Shown here: positions 7,922 through 15,104 of the stretch, one piece after another
Numbering within the stretch: the stretch's first letter is position 1
How the letters are laid out: every line of letters starts with the position of its first letter
DNA from: Bacteroidota bacterium
GTDB lineage: Bacteria > Bacteroidota > Bacteroidia > 2-12-FULL-35-15
Direction of reading: 5' to 3'
Length of the DNA: 38,781 bases
Assembly: GCA_025963775.1 (NCBI GenBank)
Contig: JAOQAD010000017.1
Coordinates: 1 to 38,781, forward strand
Translations under genes and position numbers: made by a program
Notes under the pieces: model-generated
Database searches by the model: none
What the model saw: only the letters and a program-made list of their open reading frames with translations
Told to the model about the DNA's origin: nothing

Positions 7922-8116
7922 ATGAATACAATTAAACTAAATATCTGTTCAGTTTTATTTTTATGCAATACTTTGTTGTATGCTCAGGATTCGTTAACAG
8001 CATCTAAAGTTAAACTGATGCCTTATTATGCAGCTTGGGGAGCACACATAGAGTACTCTTTCCAAAATCTTTCCATTCCGTTGGTTTATTTTCACCAAAT
8101 TTGTCCTTATGACTAA
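7922..8116 (+). CDS. Short exported peptide, probably a truncated envelope protein
   Basis: From the ATG at 7922 there are 64 residues: a good signal peptide (MNTIKLNICSVLFLCNTLLYAQ) and then only about 42 mature residues (DSLTASKVKLMPYYAAW and on) that begin like an outer-membrane or secreted protein and stop at TAA (8114-8116). A longer in-frame start at 7823 is unlikely since it would bury the signal peptide. Together with the coding remnant just upstream, this looks like a decayed stretch, but a genuine small exported protein cannot be excluded. Confidence 0.4.
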   Translation: MNTIKLNICSVLFLCNTLLYAQDSLTASKVKLMPYYAAWGAHIEYSFQNLSIPLVYFHQICPYD

Positions 8117-8128
8117 TCAAGTTATGGC

Positions 8129-9409
8129 ATGGATAGATTAAATTATTTTAATTCATACAATTCCAAGGATGGCTCACACGAAGACCAGCTAACGCGTGCA
8201 TACCTTGTTTTGCTGAAGCATTCGAGCCATTCCTTTTTTACATTCTTTGAATATTGTCGTTATAAGCACATCGCAACTGCAAATGAAAAGAGCATTTCAA
8301 TCCTTGACCATATTGAGCATTCTTGGAGTATAGAAACTCAAAAAGGGAATCCAGAGATTGATACCAATTATTTGCTTTCAATCTTAATAACTGATTCTCA
8401 AGTAGGGGTTGGACAGTCTAATATTGAATCCAGTGAACGTAATGCAAGATATGATGGTGTTATAACGTTTGGCAAAAGCTTGACTATGATTATCGAAAAC
8501 AAACCTAGGTCTGGAAATGTCTGGTTTGGGCAATTAAGCCCGTCTATGCAAAACTTGGGAGACGATACAATTGTTTATTCGAGCCCAGCTGTTTTGGAGT
8601 GGAAGGAAATAATAAAACAACTAAATCATTTGTTAGGTATCTCCACAATTAGTGGCAATGAAAAAATATTAATTGAAGATTTTTTATCATACGTTGATGA
8701 AAAATTTCCTTTTTTGAATCCATATGATTCTTTTCATCAGTGTAAGGGTAGTAAAGAACTTGTGGGACGAAGAATCCATAATTTGTTAAAATCAATAACG
8801 CTTGACGAAAATAGTGTTAAATACCATAGAGGCTGGGGCTATTACATAGAAACACCATACCGACAAATTCAAGAATTGGGTTTAATATTTAACAGTAATG
8901 AAGCTGAATGGTGGTTAGAGTTAAGTCTCTATTTTGGAGATTCACAACGACAAGCTATTTCATTCTATAGTTCAAATCCGACAGTTACTCATTTGAATCA
9001 AGATGAATGGGAGTTAAATCCGAATTTTCATGTTTCTTTTATGACATCTAATTTGGTATGGTTTCGTTCGGATTCTGTATATAGTTATTTGGATTTTTGG
9101 AAGAATAATGTAGACTTAATCTATCAGCAAAAAAGAGAGAATGTGCCCACGTATATTGATAGATTATGCAAACAAAATGTTATTAATGTAAGTCCTGAAA
9201 CGATTGATAATATGCAATCAAAGTTTTACGACACTGTAATGTCAACCCTTAACATTTGCCCGGGGTTTGGGTTAATATTCACAATTTCATCAGCAGAAGC
9301 AGAAGAGTTAGACCGTTCCGGCAAGCTAAAGACTTTAATTGCTGAGAAAATTCGTGAAGGTTTGAAGGTTATCGGTATTGATGGAAATGATTTATTGAGG
9401 CAATTTTAA
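8129..9409 (+). CDS. PD-(D/E)XK nuclease-like protein
   Basis: 426 residues, no signal peptide, so cytoplasmic. The N-terminal 140 residues carry the pattern of the PD-(D/E)XK (restriction-endonuclease-like) fold: Glu18 in the first helix (GSHEDQLTRAYLVLL), Asp109 in ARYDGVITFG, then after about 13 residues Glu123 and Lys125 in MIIENKP, and a following GQL (134-136) as in many nucleases of this class. The C-terminal about 280 residues are of unknown fold, with many aromatic residues, and may recognise DNA or a partner. The gene starts a run of three genes on one strand, although 171 bases separate it from the next. Comparable proteins are commonly found in defence islands (general knowledge). 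I infer DNA cleavage; the family within the superfamily is not determined. The ATG at 8129 is chosen because the helix containing Glu18 needs it. Confidence 0.6.
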   Translation: MDRLNYFNSYNSKDGSHEDQLTRAYLVLLKHSSHSFFTFFEYCRYKHIATANEKSISILDHIEHSWSIETQKGNPEIDTNYLLSILITDSQVGVGQSNIESSERNARYDGVITFGKSLTMIIENKPRSGNVWFGQLSPSMQNLGDDTIVYSSPAVLEWKEIIKQLNHLLGISTISGNEKILIEDFLSYVDEKFPFLNPYDSFHQCKGSKELVGRRIHNLLKSITLDENSVKYHRGWGYYIETPYRQIQELGLIFNSNEAEWWLELSLYFGDSQRQAISFYSSNPTVTHLNQDEWELNPNFHVSFMTSNLVWFRSDSVYSYLDFWKNNVDLIYQQKRENVPTYIDRLCKQNVINVSPETIDNMQSKFYDTVMSTLNICPGFGLIFTISSAEAEELDRSGKLKTLIAEKIREGLKVIGIDGNDLLRQF

Positions 9410-9580
9410 ATCTTCTTTCATATCCATTGAAGATATTGATTTTGTTCGCTTTTGGCTATAATGACAGATAAAAAAGAGTTTAAACTGGGCTATTAACACC
9501 CTTATATTCAAAAAAAGTTCTAATTTTAAGGTATTCAATAGAATTCCTGTGTAATTTCATCATAGGTTTTGTAATTGCTT

Positions 9581-10516
9581 ATGGCTAAAGACAAATTTGA
9601 AATTCGAATAGTTAAAGATGAAGGCAATAAAGACCTGCATCTTGCAAGCATGTCGATAGCTGCGGCAAAATCCCTAACTGTATTTATTCAATCTCTAACT
9701 AAGATTGCAGAGCTACAAGAAAATTCTAAGGATATTAAAATATCCGTGACAAAAGGCTCTGCAAAGGTTGCTTTAGAAGCCCCGGCCAAAAAAATTGCTG
9801 TTATCGAACAGCAATTAAAAGATGTCGCTGACAATAAATCCAAAAATAAAATTTTAGTAAACTCGTGGAAGAATATTCAACAGACTATTTCAGCCAATGG
9901 GTTGCAATATGAAGCTATCTTTTCTAAGGGTGGTAGGAATGAATCTGTTATAGATGTTTTAAAACAAAAGAAGTACTTTCAAATAAAACGGAAAGCCCGT
10001 AAAAAGCCTGATTATTCGTTAAATTTTTATACTGGTAGACTATATGATGTTGGTGGTAAAAAGGTTTCTAATATTCATATTGAATTAAAAGAGGATTTAA
10101 ACTTGACTATAGGCTGTTCCGAAAATGATATTAGAGAGATTGTAAAATATATTTATACCAATGTGACTGTTGCTCTTTGGGAAAGCAAAAAAGAAACAGG
10201 TAAATATCAATTTTGTGATTATTATTCAAACGAAGACGAAGCAAGTAAATATAAAGATTTAAGTGCTAGAATGCTTCAAATTGATGGTTCTGTTAAACAA
10301 AAAGAAGTTTATAATATTATTGATAACTGTCTCCATGATAACAAGTTTAGAGAGGCAAAAAAATTTATGAGATTATTCAATCATAAAACAGCAGACCCTA
10401 ATGTGTTGCGAATGATATTAGTGGCTACGAAATCAGTTAAGGATGAGAATGAAATTGCATCGATTCGAGCAGAAATAAAGCAAAAATGTGTTGATGCAAT
10501 AGGAGAAATCTTCTAA
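9581..10516 (+). CDS. Unknown cytoplasmic protein between nuclease-like and papain-fold genes
   Basis: 311 residues from the ATG at 9581 (a TTG at 9575 is not needed). No signal peptide or membrane segment. It is Lys-rich, with predicted alternation of strands and helices; residues 5-75 (FEIRIVKDEG, SIAAAKSLTVFIQSLTKIAE, IKISVTKGSAKVAL) look like one compact alpha/beta domain, followed by a basic central region (QIKRKARKKPDYSL) and a helical C-terminus (about 235-311). I recognise no family. Its stop is 11 bases before the next start, so the two genes are probably cotranscribed. The basic centre could bind nucleic acid; that is inference only. Confidence 0.7.
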   Translation: MAKDKFEIRIVKDEGNKDLHLASMSIAAAKSLTVFIQSLTKIAELQENSKDIKISVTKGSAKVALEAPAKKIAVIEQQLKDVADNKSKNKILVNSWKNIQQTISANGLQYEAIFSKGGRNESVIDVLKQKKYFQIKRKARKKPDYSLNFYTGRLYDVGGKKVSNIHIELKEDLNLTIGCSENDIREIVKYIYTNVTVALWESKKETGKYQFCDYYSNEDEASKYKDLSARMLQIDGSVKQKEVYNIIDNCLHDNKFREAKKFMRLFNHKTADPNVLRMILVATKSVKDENEIASIRAEIKQKCVDAIGEIF

Positions 10517-10527
10517 TAAATGGAATT

Positions 10528-11214
10528 TTGATATTACTCGAAGATATAGACAAAGCCATAATAAAATCTGATTCAGCTGAACTTCCTTTAAACTTTGTCG
10601 CTGTAGCAGTGCAATTAAGCAGTAAAGGTGTTGCGACACATTGCGGTTTAATTATTTCTGTTAATGGGATTTGTAAGTTATTTCATTTTAATATTGATGA
10701 TGAAATCCATCTTGAAAGTGTTCCGGAAGGCAAATGGTACTTTCATAAAGAATTAGCTATTATTAGTCCTCAAGAGGCGGAAGTTTTTCTTAGTCGATGT
10801 GAAATGATTCTTGATACGGCTAATCCTCGGTTTGGATTTTTTTATGACGGTTCGTATTATGATGAAAAAGGAACCCTGGTAAGCAAGAGTAATCAAAGTG
10901 AATATACCAATTGTGTTTTATTTTGCATCAATGTAATTCTTGGCTTCATTGAATCGGATAAATATATCAGCTTTAGCGATTGGGCTTCTGATGCAGTCAG
11001 TGATGGCTTTTTTCTCCATTTTTCCGACAGAAAGAAAAAATTTATGGCAACTGAGGATTTAGAAAAGCTAAGAGCTATTCTATTGAGAATTCCTCCATTA
11101 GATTATACCGCAACTGCTTTTAAAAACAAATTGCCTATCGGTAAAGCAGATATTGCAGATGAGGTTAAATTGCTTGAACAAGTCCTTCTTTCAAGAGTCG
11201 TTTCTGAAGTCTAA
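10528..11214 (+). CDS. Permuted papain-fold (LRAT/NlpC-P60-like) putative hydrolase or acyltransferase
   Basis: 228 residues. Two motifs in the order His then Cys fit the circularly permuted NlpC/P60-LRAT superfamily: GVATHCGLII (His38, with the HxG turn) and EYTNCVLFCINVI (Cys129 at a helix start, as in the family NCxxF motif). His54 in LFHFN could be the third polar residue. Members hydrolyse or transfer acyl or peptide bonds; the substrate here is unknown. No signal peptide, so it would act in the cytoplasm. The only start near the 5' end is TTG at 10528; an ATG at 10520 reads M-E-F-stop, and one extra T in the following T run would join it to this frame, so either a TTG start or a one-base sequence error is possible. 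It follows the unknown gene by 11 bases. Confidence 0.55.
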   Translation: MILLEDIDKAIIKSDSAELPLNFVAVAVQLSSKGVATHCGLIISVNGICKLFHFNIDDEIHLESVPEGKWYFHKELAIISPQEAEVFLSRCEMILDTANPRFGFFYDGSYYDEKGTLVSKSNQSEYTNCVLFCINVILGFIESDKYISFSDWASDAVSDGFFLHFSDRKKKFMATEDLEKLRAILLRIPPLDYTATAFKNKLPIGKADIADEVKLLEQVLLSRVVSEV

Positions 11215-11254
11215 CGTATTACATGAGATTTTTTGCTTTGTAAAAAAACAAAAA

Positions 11255-11299
11255 CCCTTACACAATTAAGTGCAAGGGTGCGTCTGTGAGTAGTCAGAC
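11255..11299 (+). terminator. Two consecutive hairpins after the three-gene run
   Basis: First stem CCCTTACAC (11255-11263) with GTGCAAGGG (one internal mismatch), then GTCTG/CAGAC with a short loop at about 11282-11299. No long T run follows on the plus strand; A-rich DNA lies upstream, which would act as a T run for minus-strand transcription arriving from the glycosyltransferase/mini-protein pair. It may end transcription from either or both sides. Confidence 0.45.
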
Positions 11300-11375
11300 A
11301 AATAAGGGTTAACGGTGCAAATATGGGATATTTGTTATTGAGACAACAAATATTCAAATATTATACAAATGCAAG

Positions 11376-11540
11376 TTATCTTCCACGATACTCATCGTTG
11401 TTGGGGTTCATCTGGTTACTGTGATTATCGTTATCATAATCGTGTTCCTTTTCATTATCGTCTCCATCATACTCATCGTTATTAGGATTTAATTGGTTAG
11501 CGTGGTTATCATCATCTGCTTGGTCTTTTGGGTCTTTCAT
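11376..11540 (-). CDS. 54-residue acidic protein with duplicated NQ(L/M)NPNNDEY motif
   Basis: Starts at ATG 11540-11538 and ends at TAA (11378-11376). The product is extremely Asp/Asn-rich and without hydrophobic segments. A 12-residue unit occurs twice: HANQLNPNNDEYDG and HSNQMNPNNDEYRG. Short proteins with NQ-NPNN-like motifs are widespread in bacteria but have no known role (general knowledge). Its ATG overlaps the TGA of the upstream glycosyltransferase in an ATGA arrangement, so translation is probably coupled. The duplicated motif, the coupling and an intact frame through repeated units all argue that it is a real gene. Confidence 0.65.
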   Translation of the reverse strand: MKDPKDQADDDNHANQLNPNNDEYDGDDNEKEHDYDNDNHSNQMNPNNDEYRGR

Positions 11541-12496
11541 TTTATTTTTGTTTTTTTGTTTGTCTCCTGTTTTTTGTTGGACGTAGACTTCTCCATAATA
11601 TTTGTTTGCTGTATTTTTTTGTCAGTTTGCAGATACCCTTTTAATAAAAAAAGAAATTGTAACACTGCAACAATCTCATTAAATGGTGTCGAGATGTTTG
11701 GTCTAAATCGGTTAGGTTTCATCTTAGTTTGCCAAAGCTCTTCAACTAGTCTGTTGCCCTGTCCGTATCGGACAAATCGCTTGTAAAATCCTTTAAGCCC
11801 ATCATCAAACTTATGAATTGCAGTACTTTCAAAGGCATAGGATAGCTCACCAACTTCAGACAATCGGAGTCCAAGGTCAACATCTTCACCACCTGCAATA
11901 CTTATATTTTCGTTAAATCCATTTATTTTCAAAAATGCTTCTTTCCATACCAAAGTATTTGCAGTGATTAAGTATTGTGGAACAAATTCATTTTTGCTGT
12001 TTACGGTTTTAAGTGGCAACAAAATTTCTTGGCTTTCATAATATTTTGACAGCAGGTCTTTTCCATAGGACTTAATATTACCAGCATAAGCCACGGAGCC
12101 ATTATCTGCTTGAACGTAGCCTGAGAACAAAGTTTTTGTTGGTAAACAATCGCTGTCATTAAAGAGAATCCACTTCCCGACTGAATGCTTTGCACCTAAA
12201 TTTCTTGCTGATGCAGGGCCAGGTTTATGACATAAGAGAAGCTTGATAGTTAAGCCCTTTTGAAGATGATTCTCACTGATTTTAATTGCAGGCTTTGAGT
12301 TATTATCAATGATAATAACTTCCTTGGGAAAATCGCAAGGTTTATAGATATCAAAAAAAATGTCGAGGTAGTGATTAACTCCCTTTTGATTGTCTTTAAC
12401 AGGCAAAACGAGCGATATTTCGTTCGTTATAATCCTGCCAGACGATATTAGTGTCTTCTTCTTGGGGAAGAAGACTAATCGACTTAGCAATGTCAT
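11537..12496 (-). CDS. Family 2 glycosyltransferase
   Basis: 319 residues. It has a GT-A fold pattern: strand ISLVLPVKDN at the nucleotide-binding start, VIIIDNNSK, GPASARNLGA, the metal-binding NDSDC (DxD-type) at about 112-116, and GGEDVDLGLRL at about 200 as the acceptor-side ED motif. Such enzymes transfer sugars from nucleotide donors, usually to polysaccharide, lipid or protein acceptors. There are no other polysaccharide genes nearby, so the acceptor is unknown. The last about 25 residues (from KKIQQTNIMEK) are a polar Lys/Thr tail. The stop overlaps the next gene's ATG by four bases. It is AT-rich like the rest of the block and points opposite to the three-gene run. Confidence 0.85.
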   Translation of the reverse strand: MTLLSRLVFFPKKKTLISSGRIITNEISLVLPVKDNQKGVNHYLDIFFDIYKPCDFPKEVIIIDNNSKPAIKISENHLQKGLTIKLLLCHKPGPASARNLGAKHSVGKWILFNDSDCLPTKTLFSGYVQADNGSVAYAGNIKSYGKDLLSKYYESQEILLPLKTVNSKNEFVPQYLITANTLVWKEAFLKINGFNENISIAGGEDVDLGLRLSEVGELSYAFESTAIHKFDDGLKGFYKRFVRYGQGNRLVEELWQTKMKPNRFRPNISTPFNEIVAVLQFLFLLKGYLQTDKKIQQTNIMEKSTSNKKQETNKKTKIK

Positions 12497-12748
12497 GTTA
12501 GCTTATTAAAATGAACGGGTATTCTTGTTATGCTTTAGCTAAAATAGTGAATTGAGAATCAAAAACAAACTAAATTTGAGAAAAAATCAAGTTATGAGTT
12601 TTTAGTTGGAACGGGGTAGACTTTAGGGTAGACTGAATGCTTAAAAATGAGGCTTTTTACATAGTATTTAAGGATTTAGGGTAGACTATCGATTTTAGAA
12701 TAAAACCTCTTAATCTGCCCTAAATCCTTTATATTACTGCTTCTTAAC
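12497..12748. other. Non-coding region between glycosyltransferase and tRNA, rich in repeats
   Basis: No gene seen. The nonamer GGGTAGACT occurs three times (12614, 12626 and 12679), the first two 12 bases apart. A long inverted repeat also lies here. An AT-rich stretch near 12570 has a one-mismatch -7 element for the glycosyltransferase. In tRNA-borne islands this is where an integrase and its arm-binding sites usually lie; no integrase frame remains. Confidence 0.45.
12669..12731. repeat. 17-bp inverted repeat (large hairpin)
   Basis: TAAGGATTTAGGGTAGA (12669-12685) pairs with TCTGCCCTAAATCCTTA-like sequence at 12714-12730/1 with a single T-G pair; the loop is about 28 bases. The left arm contains one of the GGGTAGACT copies. 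It lies just beyond the 3' end of the tRNA, so it could terminate tRNA transcription or be a recombinase or replication site. Confidence 0.6.
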
Positions 12749-12749
12749 T

Positions 12750-12826
12750 TGGTGGGCCCACTTGGAATCGAACCAAGCACCCACAGATTATGAGTCTGTT
12801 GCTCTAACCGAATGAGCTATAGGCCC
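12750..12826 (-). tRNA. tRNA with CAU anticodon (elongator Met or Ile2)
   Basis: A 77-base cloverleaf on the minus strand. Acceptor stem GGGCCTA/TGGGCCC (one G-T pair), discriminator A and an encoded CCA. D-arm region TAGCTCATTCGGTTAGAGC, anticodon arm with loop CTCATAA (anticodon CAT), and T-arm with GGTTCGATTCC. A CAU anticodon outside initiator context means elongator methionine or, if the C is modified to lysidine, isoleucine (AUA); sequence alone does not decide. It does not begin with a mismatched 1-72 pair, so it is not an initiator. Its 3' 12 bases recur at 4455. Confidence 0.95.
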
Positions 12827-12933
12827 AATTGCTTTACCTGCGTATTGCAATTCAGGGAGGCGAAATTACAGATTTGCGGGGAATTAACAAAGGGCTTCGG
12901 GATTTATTATTGAGAGAAGGCTTTCCCATTTGA

Positions 12934-13608
12934 TCATAACAGTTCCATTAGCCGGTGCTTCAGCACAAACAGTACAAGCCCCGTTTTCGACCTGATCGCG
13001 AATTTTTCAAAGATCGAATCCCTGTAGCCATCAACGGTACGGGCGCTCACCTGCATTTTATCCGCGATCTGTTCATAGGTATATTCCTTTTCATCGCACA
13101 CCAGCTTTAAAAATTCGCGTTCCCGGTTCGAGAGCCGCTCGTGGATCAGTTCCCTTTCCGTTTTCTTAACATCATCGGCATTGGTCCGGAGAGAATAGGT
13201 TAAAAATTCATTGTGATAATATCCATTTTCCAGCACGTTGTGCAGGGCTTCTTTCATGGTGACGGCCGTGCAATCCTTTTTCAGATAGCCTCTTACCCCA
13301 AGCCGGAAAAGTTTTATCACGAGCTCATCATCATCACTCAATGTGAGGATGAGCACCGGGATCTTTATTTGCCGTTCATTCAGGACTTCCATCACCTGGT
13401 CGCCGTTCATTCCCGGCATGCAGATGTCCATGATAATAACATCCGGGGCAGGGCTTAGCGGAATAGCTTCCAGGAAAGCGCCGCCGGTATCAAACTGCTG
13501 TGAGATCCTGTAATGCCCCAGCTTTTCGATCAGCTCTTTCAGTCCGTTGCGGATGATCACGTGATCATCCACAAGAACGATGTTTTTCTTTTTATTTTCA
13601 GCTGCCAT
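12934..13608 (-). CDS. NarL/LuxR-family response regulator
   Basis: 224 residues. Receiver domain (about 8-125) with acidic pocket VDDH, phosphoacceptor Asp61 in VIIMDICMPG, Thr in LILTLSDDD and Lys in YLKKD. The C-terminal LuxR-type helix-turn-helix (about 160-224) has LSNREREFLKLVCD and the recognition part YEQIADKMQVSARTVDGYR. It overlaps the end of the upstream kinase gene by 11 bases, so the two are one operon and almost surely a cognate pair. Targets are unknown. Confidence 0.93.
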   Translation of the reverse strand: MAAENKKKNIVLVDDHVIIRNGLKELIEKLGHYRISQQFDTGGAFLEAIPLSPAPDVIIMDICMPGMNGDQVMEVLNERQIKIPVLILTLSDDDELVIKLFRLGVRGYLKKDCTAVTMKEALHNVLENGYYHNEFLTYSLRTNADDVKKTERELIHERLSNREREFLKLVCDEKEYTYEQIADKMQVSARTVDGYRDSIFEKFAIRSKTGLVLFVLKHRLMELL

Positions 13609-14389
13609 TTCCTGTTCCCGGTTTTTTTAATTTGAATTCGCATCCCTTTCCGGGCGATGAGCTTATGCTGCATTCCAATCCGGCCAGTTGCGCACGCTTC
13701 ACAATATTCCTCAGCCCTGAAGCTTTCTGCGATGCTTGTACCTGTTCGGGTACAAATCCGCAGCCATCGTCGCGAATGGTCAATTCAAACTGTTCATTGG
13801 CATTATTGGTCTCAATGTACAGGTTTTTAGCGGCGGAATGGCGCAATACATTTTGTGTGATCTCCTGGAAAATGCGGAAGACCATTAGTTCCTGGTTTTT
13901 GTCGAGATTTGATTTTCCTTCCACGGGCGGCCAGTGCACTCTGAAGCGTTTTAAAGCGCGAAGCCTGTCCACTTCCGTTTGCATTGCAATCAGCAGGCCG
14001 ATATGCCCGATGTAATCATTGTTCAGCGTCCGGCTCAACATGCGTAAGTGTTGTGAAACTTCTCCCAGGTATATTTCCGTGGGCTTGAACCCTTCTGCAA
14101 GCTGGGGATGATCTAATTTCTGGTTCTCGATCTGGATGTGCATGGCAGTAAGCAGCTGCCCGATGTTGTCATGGATCTCATGCGCGAAGCGGCCCATCAC
14201 GTGCTCGCTTACTTCCGTTTCCACCTGCCGCAGCTCACGCTCAAAGGAGAGCTTTGCTGCTGCCATTTCCATTTCCTGTTTGATGCGTTGCTTGCCCGAG
14301 ATGAAGAAAACAATAACAAGGATGGCAATAAGCAACAGAATGAGGAGCGTTGAACTGACGATAGCTAAGATGATGTCTTTGTCTACCAT
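13598..14389 (-). CDS. NarX/NreB-type sensor histidine kinase with one membrane anchor
   Basis: 263 residues. One N-terminal transmembrane segment (about 6-31) and almost no periplasmic part. A coiled linker leads to a HisKA_3 dimerisation domain with GRFAHEIHDNIGQLL; His73 of the HDNIG motif is the expected phosphorylation site. The HATPase domain has N-box RHSAAKNLY, G1 DDGCGF and G2 GLRNIVKRAQLAG. With no extracellular sensor of its own, the signal may come from the membrane protein encoded 7 bases upstream. It phosphorylates the NarL-type regulator encoded next. Confidence 0.92.
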   Translation of the reverse strand: MVDKDIILAIVSSTLLILLLIAILVIVFFISGKQRIKQEMEMAAAKLSFERELRQVETEVSEHVMGRFAHEIHDNIGQLLTAMHIQIENQKLDHPQLAEGFKPTEIYLGEVSQHLRMLSRTLNNDYIGHIGLLIAMQTEVDRLRALKRFRVHWPPVEGKSNLDKNQELMVFRIFQEITQNVLRHSAAKNLYIETNNANEQFELTIRDDGCGFVPEQVQASQKASGLRNIVKRAQLAGLECSISSSPGKGCEFKLKKPGTGNGS

Positions 14390-14396
14390 GTGTGCT

Positions 14397-15062
14397 TTAG
14401 TTGGCAGGTGAAAGAGTTTTTCTGCGTCCGGCTATGAAGAACGCAATGGCGATAAGCATGTAGCGAACGCCGGCGAGATCAACAACAATATATTGAAAGA
14501 GTTTTTTGTTTAACTCCTTGTCAAATTTTTGGATGTAAGAGATAAGACACAAGTATGGTGTGCTGCAGGCAAAATATATCAGCATTCCAATTACTGCTAC
14601 AATAATTGCAGTATCTAAATGTGTTTTTGCCTTTCTAAATTGAAAATATAGTATTGTAATAGAAATTGCGCTGAAAAATAAACCTTCTGTTATGACAGCA
14701 TGATAAAATATGATTTTGAAGATGTCATATAGAAAGAAATCTATAAAAAATACAATTAAAAAAATAAAGAATAAACTCTGGAGCACAAGTCTACTTCTTT
14801 TACTGTTGAAGTAAACCTGTGCTGCCAAAAATAATAGTAGAGTTTCAAAAAGTGCTAATACATTATAAACCCAGGCATTCGGATCTGGTTTTAGTTTAAT
14901 CCCAAGCCGGTCACCCATTAAATACAGTACTACCTGGAGTAGTAATAATTTAAAGAAAACTTGCAACTTTCTGAACACTATTATCCCCGTGACTGCTGCT
15001 AATGCCGTAACGCTGTATATTAATATGGTTTGATTTATATGGATCATCGTTGCGATAAACAT
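14397..15062 (-). CDS. Multi-span membrane protein, probable sensory partner of the kinase
   Basis: 221 residues with six to seven predicted transmembrane helices and hardly any soluble domain. It ends 7 bases before the kinase start, on the same strand, so it is in the kinase/regulator operon. The topology resembles the 7TM sensory modules found before histidine kinases, though I see no family motif. I infer that it senses a membrane or small-molecule signal for the anchor-only kinase; alternatively it is an unrelated membrane protein. Confidence 0.6.
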   Translation of the reverse strand: MFIATMIHINQTILIYSVTALAAVTGIIVFRKLQVFFKLLLLQVVLYLMGDRLGIKLKPDPNAWVYNVLALFETLLLFLAAQVYFNSKRSRLVLQSLFFIFLIVFFIDFFLYDIFKIIFYHAVITEGLFFSAISITILYFQFRKAKTHLDTAIIVAVIGMLIYFACSTPYLCLISYIQKFDKELNKKLFQYIVVDLAGVRYMLIAIAFFIAGRRKTLSPAN

Positions 15063-15104
15063 ATAAATATAGACTTTTTATGGGTTTTATTCACATAGGT
15101 AATT

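Noticed and set aside
11255..11345. Second tRNA-like or riboswitch structure after the three-gene run
   Set aside because: Two simple hairpins explain the pairing; no cloverleaf or known aptamer arrangement is seen.
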